NCBI GenBank assembly: GCA_036563665.1
Contig: DATCLY010000058.1
Location: 62,001-126,000, forward strand
DNA length: 64,000 bases
Direction: 5' to 3'
Source of the DNA: FEN-1219 sp036563665
Lineage (GTDB): Bacteria; Pseudomonadota; Gammaproteobacteria; Steroidobacterales; Rariloculaceae
The notes beneath the pieces are model-generated. The model was not told where the DNA came from, searched no databases, and saw only the letters and a list, made by a program, of their open reading frames with translations. A program made the translations under genes and the position numbers. Shown here in pieces: positions 42,557-50,555 of the stretch. The number at the start of each line of letters is the position of its first letter. The stretch's first letter is position 1.

Positions 42557-43562
42557 CGACCGAGAAGCGGCCGAGAAGGGCAGAGGCGGCATGGAGGCCA
42601 GCGCGCGCGCCCGGGCGAACTTCGCGCTCGTGAAGTACTGGGGCAAGGCGGACGCCCGCTTGAACGTGCCCGCCGTGGGCTCGATCTCGATCACGCTCGA
42701 CGCGCTCTGGTCCGACACGCACGTGCGCTTCGACCCGGAGCTTCCGGCCGACGAGGTCGTGCTCGACGGCCAACGCCGGGAGCGCGACGCGGCGCGCGTG
42801 TCCGCCTATCTCGACATCCTGCGCGAGCTCGCGGGCGTGACGACGCGCGCGCGGGTGGAGAGCCGCAACAACTTCCCCACCGGCGCGGGCCTCGCCTCGT
42901 CGGCGTCGGGCTTCGCCGCGCTCGCGGCCGCCGCCGCGGCCGCGCTCGGCCTGAAGCTTTCGCCACGCGAGCTCAGCGTGCTGGCGCGGCGCGGGTCGGG
43001 CTCGGCCGCACGCTCGGTGTTCGGCGGCTTCGTCGAGATGCACGCGGGGCGCTCGCCCGACGGCAGCGACAGCTACGCGGAGCCCCTGCTCGCTGCGGCC
43101 GCCTGGCCGCTCGAGGTGGCGATCGCCATCACCGCGAGCGGCGAGAAGGAGGTCGGCTCGACGAGCGGCATGGGCCGCTCGGCGGAATCCTCACCCTACT
43201 ACCCGGCCTGGGTCGCCACGCATCCGGCCGACATGGCGGCGGCGCGCGCCGCAATCGCCGCCCGCGACTTCGACGCGCTCGCGGACGTGGCCGAGCACAG
43301 CTGCCTCAAGATGCACGCCGCGGCGCTGGCCGCGCGTCCGCCGCTTTTCTATTGGAACGGCGTGACGGTCGCCTGCCTGGAGGCGGTGAGGAAGCTGCGC
43401 GCCGCGGGCGTGCCGGTCTTCTTCACGGTGGACGCGGGGCCCCAGGTCAAGGCGATCTGCGCCCCCGGCGCGCGAGCCCGGGTGGCGGCCGCCCTGGCCG
43501 AGATCCCGGGCGTCTTGCGCGTGCTCGAGAGCGGCCTCGGCCCGGGCGTGGAGGTCGGCTGA
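42543..43562 (+). CDS. mvaD: Diphosphomevalonate decarboxylase
   Basis: The frame opens at 42543, overlapping hpnA by 14 nt. An ATG at 42591 is preceded by GCAGAGG and gives a more usual N-terminus (MEASARARANFALVKYWGKA), so it may be the true start. GHMP-family features are ANFALVKYWGKADARLNVPA, NNFPTGAGLASSASGFAALA and the catalytic region ARRGSGSAARSVFGGFVEM. It converts mevalonate 5-diphosphate to IPP with ATP. This is the entry of the mevalonate gene block nested between the two hpn blocks. Confidence 0.95.
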   Translation: MAISDDREAAEKGRGGMEASARARANFALVKYWGKADARLNVPAVGSISITLDALWSDTHVRFDPELPADEVVLDGQRRERDAARVSAYLDILRELAGVTTRARVESRNNFPTGAGLASSASGFAALAAAAAAALGLKLSPRELSVLARRGSGSAARSVFGGFVEMHAGRSPDGSDSYAEPLLAAAAWPLEVAIAITASGEKEVGSTSGMGRSAESSPYYPAWVATHPADMAAARAAIAARDFDALADVAEHSCLKMHAAALAARPPLFYWNGVTVACLEAVRKLRAAGVPVFFTVDAGPQVKAICAPGARARVAAALAEIPGVLRVLESGLGPGVEVG

Positions 43563-44558
43563 GTGGCGGCGGTTGCGCGCACGCCGGGCAAGCTCGTGGC
43601 GCTCGGCGAGTACGCCGTGCTGGACGGGGCGGAGGCGCTCGTGCTGGCCGTGGACCGCTACTGCGAAGCCGCGGTCGAGCGCAGCACCGACGAGGAGTGC
43701 CGGCTCGAGATCCGGGCCGGCGATACGCGCACGCTGCGCTTCGCCCCCGGGCAGGCGAGCGGCGTCCCGCTCGTCGATCTCGTCACGGGCGCCCCGGCGG
43801 CGCCCGCGTGGCGCGGCCGGATCGATTCGAGCGCGTTCTACGCCGGAGGCCGCAAGCTCGGGCTCGGCTCGAGCGCGGCGGCCCTCTGCGCCTGGGCGGG
43901 CGCCTGGCGGGCCTACGAGACGACGGTGGGGGGGCGCACGCAGCCGCCGCTCACGCTCGAGCGGCTCATCGACCTGCATCAACGGTTCCAGGGTGGGGGC
44001 AGCGGACTGGACGTGGCCGCGAGCCTGCACGGCGGCGCCCTCACGTTCGCCGCGAAGCGGGACGGGAGTGTCCGCGTCGGTTCAGTCCGGCTCCCGAACG
44101 GTGTAGGATTCGCGGGTATTTTTGCCGGCCAATCGGCGTCGACCCCCGAGCTGATTGCCCGCTATGCGGCATGGAAGCAGGGCCGCCCCGCGGAGGCGGC
44201 CGACCGGATCCGCGCACTCGCGGCCATCGCCGCGGCGGGCTGTGCGGCCGCTCGGGAGGACGACGCGCGGCGCTTCCTGGACGCGATCGACGCGTACGGG
44301 GCCGCGCTGGCGGAATTGGGCACCGCGATTGGCGCGGATATCGTGACGGCCGACCACCGTGCGATCGGGGTCGAGGCACGGAAGTACGGGGTGGCGTACA
44401 AAGTGAGCGGGGCAGGCGGCGGCGACCTGGGGATCGCTTTCGCGGCCGATGTGGGCGCGCTCGATGCGTTCTGTGCGGCGTTGACCGAACGCAACTTTCT
44501 GACAATCGGCCTGCGGCTGGCCGAGCATGGCTTGGTGATCGAGGAGCGTGAGCAGTGA
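43563..44558 (+). CDS. mvaK2: Phosphomevalonate kinase
   Basis: The start is GTG directly after the mvaD stop. The 331-residue protein has the three GHMP motifs: RTPGKLVALGEYAVLDGAEA, GGRKLGLGSSAAALCAWAG and YKVSGAGGGDLGIAFA. The segment HQRFQGGGSGLDVAASLHGG is the phosphomevalonate-kinase kind of motif. It phosphorylates mevalonate 5-phosphate. A second GHMP kinase activity is fused to the next gene, whose GTG start overlaps this stop by 4 nt. Confidence 0.9.
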   Translation: MAAVARTPGKLVALGEYAVLDGAEALVLAVDRYCEAAVERSTDEECRLEIRAGDTRTLRFAPGQASGVPLVDLVTGAPAAPAWRGRIDSSAFYAGGRKLGLGSSAAALCAWAGAWRAYETTVGGRTQPPLTLERLIDLHQRFQGGGSGLDVAASLHGGALTFAAKRDGSVRVGSVRLPNGVGFAGIFAGQSASTPELIARYAAWKQGRPAEAADRIRALAAIAAAGCAAAREDDARRFLDAIDAYGAALAELGTAIGADIVTADHRAIGVEARKYGVAYKVSGAGGGDLGIAFAADVGALDAFCAALTERNFLTIGLRLAEHGLVIEEREQ

Positions 44559-46834
44559 CAGCCGATCGGTCGAGGATTCCCGAGTTCTACAAGCTGAGCG
44601 TGGAGGAGCGCGTGCGTCTCGTGCACGAGCGCGGCCTGTTGAACGCGGCGGATTTCCGCGCCCTCGCCACGGGCCGGCACACGCTCGATCTCGCCGCCGC
44701 CGACAAGATGATCGAGAACGTCATCGGCGTGCTCGGGCTGCCGCTCGCCCTCGGCATGAACCTCGTCGTCAACGACAAGCAGTACATCGTGCCGATGGTC
44801 GTGGAGGAGCCGTCGGTGGTGGCGGCGCTCGGCTCGGCATGCAAGCTGGTGCGCCGCAGCGGCGGCTTCCGCGCGGAGGCCACCGACCCGATCCTGATCG
44901 GCCAGATCCAGGTCGTGAACGTGCCGGACCTCGAGGCGGCGAAGCGGGCGCTGCGGCGGCGTCGCCAGGAGATCATCAACCTCGCGAACAGCTTCCACCC
45001 GAACATGGTCGCCCGCGGCGGCGGCGCGCGGGACATCGAGCTCTTCGTGCATCCGCTGCCCTCGAGCGGCAAGCCGATGCTCGTGGTGCACCTGCTCGTG
45101 GACACCCGCGACGCGATGGGCGCGAACCTCGTGAACGGCATGTGCGAGGGCGTGGCGCCGCTCATCGAATCGATTACGGGCGGTGAGGTGTTCCTGCGGA
45201 TCCTCTCCAACCTCACCGACAAGTCGCTGGTCCGCGCGTGGTGCAAGATCCCGGTGGAGCACCTCGCGGGCCGCGGCTACACGGGCGAGCAGGCGCGCGA
45301 CGGCATCATCGTGGCCGCGGAGTTCGCGGCCGTGGACCCTTACCGGGCTGCCACCCACAACAAGGGGATCATGAACGGCATCGATCCGATCGCCATCGCC
45401 ACGGGCAACGACTGGCGAGCGATCGAGGCGGGCGCGCACGCCTATGCGGCGCGCAGCGGCCGCTACACCTCGCTCACGAGCTGGTGGAAGGACGACGAGG
45501 GCAACCTCTGCGGCAAGATCGAGATCCCCATCAAGGTGGGCATCGTGGGTGCGCCGCTCGAGTCGAACCCCACCGTCGCCCTGAACCTGAGGCTTTTGGG
45601 CGTCAAGTCCGCCACCGAGCTCGCGCAGATCATGGGCGCCGTGGGCCTCGCGCAGAACTTCGCCGCCATCCGCGCGCTCGCCACCGAGGGCATCCAGAAG
45701 GGCCACATGACGCTGCACGCGCGAAGCGTCTGCACCGCCGCGGGCGCGCCGAAGGAGATCTTCGACGAGGTGCTCGAGCGGCTGATCCAGAGCAACGTCA
45801 TCAAGGTCTGGAAAGCGCAGGAGATCATCGCGGAGATCCAGGAGGAGCGCAAAAAGAGCGAGACCGCCCGCCGGCGCCAGAAGAAGCACCGCGAGGCCGC
45901 CATGGGCGTGGGCTACGGCAAGGTGGTCCTGCTCGGTGAGCACGCCGTGGTCTACGGCCGGCACGCCATCGCCGCGCCGGTGCCGCTCACGATCAAGGCG
46001 CTGGTCGAGGATTGCGACGACGGCATCCATCTGCTGATCCCCCGCTGGGGCGTGGAGTACCGGCTCGCCTCCAATCCCGCCGACCGCCGCTCGTTCGAGA
46101 GGCCCGCGGGCGTCGTGCTGGACAAGCTCGGCCTCTCGGGCCGGGCCATGCGGATCGAGGTGTTCCCCGAGGTGCCCCGCAGCATGGGGCTCGGCGGCTC
46201 GGCCGCCATGGCGGTGGCCATCGTGCGCGCCCTGGACAAGCATTTCCGCCTCGGGCTCAGCGACGAGGAGGTCAACCTGCTCGCCTTCGAGTCGGAGAAG
46301 GTGGCCCACGGCAACCCCAGCGGCATGGACAACACCGTGGCCTGCTACGCCAGGCCGATCGTGTTCCGGCCCGGGACGCCGCCCCTCGTCGAGCCCCTGA
46401 ACATCCGCCAGCCGATCCCCGCCGTGATCGGCATGACGGGCTACGAGGGCCTCACGGCGAAAACGGTGGGGCGGGTACGAGAAGCGTGGCAGCAGGATCC
46501 GAAGCTCTACGAGCGCATTTTCGACCAGATCGACGCGCTCACGCTCCGCGGAGTACAGGCAATCCAGGACAACGACTTGCACACGCTCGGCGAGTTGATG
46601 AACATCTGTCACGGCATGCTGAATGCCTTGCAGGTTTCCACCCCCGAGCTGGAGCAGCTCGTCGACATCGCCCGGCAGAACGGCGCCTTGGGCGCCAAGC
46701 TCACCGGCGGCGGGGGCGGCGGTTCGATCATTGCGGTCTGCGAAGGGGACACGGCTCCCGTCGTGGATGCGATCCGCGCGGCTGGCTTCCAGGCCGTGGC
46801 GGTCCAACTGGGAGCCGAGCTCAATGGCGCGTGA
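44555..46834 (+). CDS. mvaA-mvaK1: Fused HMG-CoA reductase (class II-like) and mevalonate kinase
   Basis: One uninterrupted frame of 759 residues. Residues 1 to about 430 are a bacterial-type HMG-CoA reductase: VVEEPSVVAALGS (catalytic Glu84/85), THNKGIMNGIDPIAIATGND (Lys270, Asp286) and GHMTLHARSVC (His388). A basic linker (ERKKSETARRRQKKHREAA) leads to a mevalonate kinase at about 450-759: GYGKVVLLGEHAVVYGRHAI, MGLGGSAAMAVAIV, HGNPSGMDN (Asp592) and KLTGGGGGGS. It would turn HMG-CoA into mevalonate and then phosphomevalonate. An internal ATG at 45902 with GAGG before it could also give a free kinase. GTG start. Confidence 0.93.
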   Translation: MTADRSRIPEFYKLSVEERVRLVHERGLLNAADFRALATGRHTLDLAAADKMIENVIGVLGLPLALGMNLVVNDKQYIVPMVVEEPSVVAALGSACKLVRRSGGFRAEATDPILIGQIQVVNVPDLEAAKRALRRRRQEIINLANSFHPNMVARGGGARDIELFVHPLPSSGKPMLVVHLLVDTRDAMGANLVNGMCEGVAPLIESITGGEVFLRILSNLTDKSLVRAWCKIPVEHLAGRGYTGEQARDGIIVAAEFAAVDPYRAATHNKGIMNGIDPIAIATGNDWRAIEAGAHAYAARSGRYTSLTSWWKDDEGNLCGKIEIPIKVGIVGAPLESNPTVALNLRLLGVKSATELAQIMGAVGLAQNFAAIRALATEGIQKGHMTLHARSVCTAAGAPKEIFDEVLERLIQSNVIKVWKAQEIIAEIQEERKKSETARRRQKKHREAAMGVGYGKVVLLGEHAVVYGRHAIAAPVPLTIKALVEDCDDGIHLLIPRWGVEYRLASNPADRRSFERPAGVVLDKLGLSGRAMRIEVFPEVPRSMGLGGSAAMAVAIVRALDKHFRLGLSDEEVNLLAFESEKVAHGNPSGMDNTVACYARPIVFRPGTPPLVEPLNIRQPIPAVIGMTGYEGLTAKTVGRVREAWQQDPKLYERIFDQIDALTLRGVQAIQDNDLHTLGELMNICHGMLNALQVSTPELEQLVDIARQNGALGAKLTGGGGGGSIIAVCEGDTAPVVDAIRAAGFQAVAVQLGAELNGA

Positions 46835-47414
46835 AGAAATAGTGTCGAGCGCGAGCGAGGAGCTGATCCTCGTGGACGAGCACGACCGGGAGATCGGCTT
46901 CAAGCCGAAGGGCGACTGCCACACGGGGCAGGGCGTGCTGCACCGGGCGTTCTCGATCTTCGTGTTCAACGGCGCGGACGAGGTGCTGCTGCAGAAGCGC
47001 AGCCCCGAGAAGCCGCTGTGGCCGAACTACTGGTCGAACACCTGCTGCTCGCACCCGCGCCGCGGCGAGACGATGGAGCAGGCCACCAAGCGGCGGCTCG
47101 AGCAGGAGCTCGGCTTCTCGTGCCCGCTCGAGTTCCTCTACAAGTTCAAGTATCACGCGCAGTACGGGGCCACGGGCGCCGAGCACGAGTACTGCTGGGT
47201 GTACCACGGCCGCTACGACGGCCCGGTGGACGTCAACGTCAACGAGATCGCCGACTGGCGCTGGGTGGGCGTGGAGGAGCTCGAAGCGGAGCTCGCCGCC
47301 GCCCCCGAGCGTTTCACCCCCTGGTTCAAGATGGAGTGGGCGCACATCCGCGAGCACCATCTCGACGGGATGCTGCGCTATCGCGTGGCCGCAGGCGGCC
47401 GCTCGTACCGCTAA
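46824..47414 (+). CDS. idi: Isopentenyl-diphosphate delta-isomerase, type I
   Basis: The ATG at 46824 overlaps the fusion gene by 11 nt and gives 196 residues. It has the Nudix-like type I features: LVDEHDREIGFKPKGDCHTG, YWSNTCCSHPRRGETMEQAT with the catalytic Cys, and the Glu-rich AEHEYCWVYHGRYD. It interconverts IPP and DMAPP, which FPP synthase needs. Type I is metal dependent and flavin free, unlike the type II isomerase found with many bacterial mevalonate operons. Confidence 0.96.
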   Translation: MAREEIVSSASEELILVDEHDREIGFKPKGDCHTGQGVLHRAFSIFVFNGADEVLLQKRSPEKPLWPNYWSNTCCSHPRRGETMEQATKRRLEQELGFSCPLEFLYKFKYHAQYGATGAEHEYCWVYHGRYDGPVDVNVNEIADWRWVGVEELEAELAAAPERFTPWFKMEWAHIREHHLDGMLRYRVAAGGRSYR

Positions 47415-47440
47415 CGAGACAAGGACTTTCAGGAGAACGA

Positions 47441-48556
47441 ATGGGAATTCCGCTGGTACAGAGCTACTCCATCGCCCGCTACATCCTCAAGCAGAAGCTC
47501 AAGGGCAACAAGCGCTATCCCCTGGTGCTGATGCTGGAGCCGCTGTTCCAATGCAACCTCGCGTGCGCGGGCTGCGGCAAGATCGACTACCCGCCCGAGA
47601 TCCTGCGCAAGCGCATGAGCGTGGAGGATGCGCTTCGCGCGGTGGACGAGTGCGACGCGCCCGTGGTGTCGATCCCGGGCGGCGAGCCGCTCATCCACAA
47701 GGAGATGCCGAAGATCGTCGAGGGCATCATCGCGCGCAAGAAGTTCGTGTACCTCTGCACGAACGCGCTCCTGCTCGAGCAGCGCATCGACGACTACCGC
47801 CCCTCGCCGTATCTCACGTTCTCCATCCACCTCGACGGCAACCGCGAGCGGCACGACGCGTCGGTGTGCCGCGAAGGCGTGTTCGACAAGGCCGTGGCGG
47901 CCATCAAGCTCGCGCGCTCGAAGGGTTTCCGCGTGACGGTGAACTGCACGCTGTACGCGGGCGAGGACCCCGACGACGTCGCCGACTTCTTCGACTACGC
48001 CATGCAGCTCGGCGTGGAAGGGGTGATGATCTCGCCGGGCTACAGCTACGACCACGCGCCGCGGCACGACGTGTTCCTCGGGCGGCGGCAGTCGAAGCAG
48101 CTCTTCCGCGAGATCTTCAAGCGCGGCAAGCAGCGCGGCAGCAAGTGGCACTTCAACCAGTCGAGCCTGTTCCTCGACTTCCTGGCCGGCAACCAGAGCT
48201 ACCAGTGCACGCCGTGGGCCAACCCCACCTACAACATCTTCGGCTGGCAGAAGCCGTGCTACCTCCTGGTCGACGAGGGCTACGCGAAGTCTTTCAAGGA
48301 GCTCATGGAGACCACGGACTGGGACAAGTACGGCACCGGCCGCAACCCGAAGTGCGACAACTGCATGGCGCACTGCGGCTACGAGGGCACGGCCGTCGAG
48401 CACACCCTGCGCAATCCGCTGAAGGCGCTCGCCGTGTTCCTGTTCGGCCCGCGCGTGGACGGCGAGATGGCGCCCGAGCTGCCCGTGCTGCACGGCGGGC
48501 ACGGGGGCGTGGCCATCCCCGTCGACCGCATCGGCAGGATCGACCGCAAGCGCTGA
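47441..48556 (+). CDS. hpnH: Adenosyl-hopene transferase HpnH (radical SAM)
   Basis: The ATG at 47441 follows AGGAGAA. The 371-residue protein begins GIPLVQSYSIARYILKQKL, a hallmark of HpnH, and has the radical SAM cysteines Cys38, Cys42 and Cys45 in FQCNLACAGCGKIDYPPEIL, and SIPGGEPLIHKEMPKIVEGI. HpnH adds a 5'-deoxyadenosyl group to diploptene as the first step of side-chain extension. HpnG then removes the adenine. Confidence 0.97.
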   Translation: MGIPLVQSYSIARYILKQKLKGNKRYPLVLMLEPLFQCNLACAGCGKIDYPPEILRKRMSVEDALRAVDECDAPVVSIPGGEPLIHKEMPKIVEGIIARKKFVYLCTNALLLEQRIDDYRPSPYLTFSIHLDGNRERHDASVCREGVFDKAVAAIKLARSKGFRVTVNCTLYAGEDPDDVADFFDYAMQLGVEGVMISPGYSYDHAPRHDVFLGRRQSKQLFREIFKRGKQRGSKWHFNQSSLFLDFLAGNQSYQCTPWANPTYNIFGWQKPCYLLVDEGYAKSFKELMETTDWDKYGTGRNPKCDNCMAHCGYEGTAVEHTLRNPLKALAVFLFGPRVDGEMAPELPVLHGGHGGVAIPVDRIGRIDRKR

Positions 48557-48584
48557 CGCGGGGCGCCGCGAGCGCCGGCCCGGC

Positions 48585-49724
48585 GTGGTGCTGACCGCCG
48601 CCGCGTTCCTGGCGCTCGCCGTCTGGCTGGCCGTGCTGCTCCTGCCTTGGCGGCCGCACGGGACGCGCGAGCGGCTCGAGGCCGCCGCAGCGCCCGAGGA
48701 TCTCGGCGACGTCACGGTGCTCGTCCCCGCGCGCAACGAGGCGGCCGTGCTCCCGCGCACGCTGCGGGGGCTCCGCCGCCAGGGCCCCAATCTCGCCGTG
48801 GTCGTGGTGGACGACGAGTCCACGGACGGCACGGCGGAGGCGGCGCAGGCGGCCGCGGCGCCCGCGGAAGCGTCCGAGCACCCGATCGCGCTGCGCGTCG
48901 CGCGCGGCACGCGCCCGCCGAGCGGCTGGAGCGGCAAGCTCTGGGCGCTCGAGCAGGGGCTGCGATTGGTCGACCGGCCCTACGTGCTGCTGCTCGACGC
49001 CGACATCGAGCTCGCGCCGCACACGCTGCCGGCGCTGCGCGCCCGCGCCGCGGCCACCGGCGCGGATCTCGTGTCCATCATGGCGACGCTGCGCTGCGTG
49101 GGCTTCTGGGAGCGGCTCCTGGCGCCGGCGTTCGTGTTCTTCTTCAAGCTGCTCTACCCATTCGCGCTCGCGAGCTCGCCGCGGAGCAGAGTCGCGGCCG
49201 CGGCCGGCGGCTGCATGCTGCTGCGCGCCGCGGCGCTGCGCGCCGCCGGCGGGTTCGAGGCGGTGCGCGGCGCGCTCATCGACGACTGCACCCTCGCCGC
49301 GGCCGTCAAGCGCAACGGCGGCGCGATCTGGATCGGCATGAGCCGCTCGGTCGATTCGCTGCGCGCCTACGGCTTCCGCGACTTCTGGCGCATGGTCCGC
49401 CGCACGGCGTACACGCAGCTCCGCTATTCCGCGGCGCTGTTGCTCGGCACGACGGCGGCGTTGGGCGTGGCGTTCGTCGCGCCGCTCGCGGCGCTCGCGG
49501 CGGGGCCTTCCGGGGCGGCCCGCGCGGCCGGCGCCGGCGCCTGGGTGGCCATGGCGCTCGCTTACCGGCCGGTGACGCGCTTCTACGGCTTGCATGCGGC
49601 CTGGTCGTTGACCCTGCCCGCCGCGGCGCTATTGTTTCTCGGCATGACGTGGGACTCCGCGCTCGGCTACTGGCGCGGCGTGAAGGCACGCTGGAAGGAT
49701 CGCGCCTATGAGGTCACGGACTGA
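48585..49724 (+). CDS. hpnB: Hopene-associated glycosyltransferase HpnB
   Basis: The start is GTG at 48585. The 379-residue protein has an N-terminal membrane helix (AAAFLALAVWLAVLLLPW), a GT2 domain with TVLVPARNEAAVLPRTLRGL, VVVVDDESTDGTAEAAQAA, LLLDADIEL and FEAVRGALIDDCTLAAAVKR, and C-terminal helices. It matches the HpnB family, which is found with hopanoid genes but has no firmly proven product. It overlaps hpnM by 17 nt. Confidence 0.92.
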   Translation: MVLTAAAFLALAVWLAVLLLPWRPHGTRERLEAAAAPEDLGDVTVLVPARNEAAVLPRTLRGLRRQGPNLAVVVVDDESTDGTAEAAQAAAAPAEASEHPIALRVARGTRPPSGWSGKLWALEQGLRLVDRPYVLLLDADIELAPHTLPALRARAAATGADLVSIMATLRCVGFWERLLAPAFVFFFKLLYPFALASSPRSRVAAAAGGCMLLRAAALRAAGGFEAVRGALIDDCTLAAAVKRNGGAIWIGMSRSVDSLRAYGFRDFWRMVRRTAYTQLRYSAALLLGTTAALGVAFVAPLAALAAGPSGAARAAGAGAWVAMALAYRPVTRFYGLHAAWSLTLPAAALLFLGMTWDSALGYWRGVKARWKDRAYEVTD

Positions 49725-50325
49725 CGCCTCGTTGCTCGCGCGGCTCGCCGTGGTCGCGCTCGCCGCCTGCGTGCCGCCGCTCGGCGCGGCCGAGGTGAGC
49801 ACCGACACGCCGGACGCGACGGTGCGCTCGCTGCACGAAGGCCTCGTCGCGCTCGCCACCGAGGAGCCGGACGCGTCGGTCGAGCGCCGCTACGAGGTGC
49901 TCGAGCCGCTCGTGGAGGCCACTCACGATCTGCCCTACATCGCGGAGTTCACCATTCGTCGCCAGTGGCGCGAGCTCTCTTCCGACGACCGCGCGCGCTT
50001 CCTCGATGCGTTCGAGCGCCTCAGCGTGATGACGTACGCGAGCCGTTTCACGGGCCTGAACGAGCGCTCGTTCGAGCGCCAGGAAGCTTCCGTCGACGGG
50101 CCGCAGGCGCAGGTGCAGGCGGCCGTGCGCCGCGCCGACGGCAGCTCGGTGCCGCTCGAGTATCTGCTCCGGGAAGGCGAGGACGGCTGGAAGATCATCA
50201 ACATCCTGGCCGACGGCGTGAGCGATCTCGCCCTGAAGCGGGCCGAGTATCAGCGGGTGCTGGCCGACGGAACCATCGACGACCTGATCCGGCACCTCGA
50301 AGAGCAGATCGCGCGCCTGCAATAG
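49708..50325 (+). CDS. hpnM: Hopanoid-associated MlaC/Ttg2D-like protein HpnM
   Basis: The 205-residue protein has a signal peptide (about residues 1-28, ending LGAAEVS) and a periplasmic lipid-binding domain of the Ttg2D/MlaC kind: RYEVLEPLVEATHDLPYIAE, FTIRRQWRELSSDDRARFLD and GWKIINILADGVSDLALKRA. In hopanoid loci HpnM is thought to shuttle hopanoids through the periplasm. It is the last gene of the run. Confidence 0.93.
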   Translation: MRSRTDASLLARLAVVALAACVPPLGAAEVSTDTPDATVRSLHEGLVALATEEPDASVERRYEVLEPLVEATHDLPYIAEFTIRRQWRELSSDDRARFLDAFERLSVMTYASRFTGLNERSFERQEASVDGPQAQVQAAVRRADGSSVPLEYLLREGEDGWKIINILADGVSDLALKRAEYQRVLADGTIDDLIRHLEEQIARLQ

Positions 50326-50551
50326 CGACGCGCGCTGCTGCGCCGCCTCGTCGAGATCGCGACGGAGCAGCAGTATCACTGCATGGTCGGCGTCATCGAG
50401 GCCGGCACGCGGCGAGCATCCCCTGGCACGAGCGCTCGGGTTCACGGCCGCGGGCTGCATCCGCCACGCGGGCTTCAAGGTCGGCCGCCGGCTCGACGTG
50501 GCGTTCTATCAGCTCCTGCTGCCGACGCCGCACGCGCCCGTGGACGGCTGA
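50326..50551 (+). pseudogene. Decayed C-terminal fragment of a GNAT acetyltransferase
   Basis: Right after hpnM, three reading frames in turn encode pieces that join into a typical end of a phosphinothricin-type GNAT acetyltransferase: LRRLVEIATEQQYHCMVGVI (from 50338), then ASIPWHERS (from 50412), then GFTAAGCIRHAGFKVGRRLD down to the stop at 50549-50551. Two frameshifts separate the pieces, and no N-terminal half or start is present. This is a remnant of a former gene and marks an old rearrangement downstream of the hopanoid operon. Confidence 0.7.
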
Positions 50552-50555
50552 TCGA

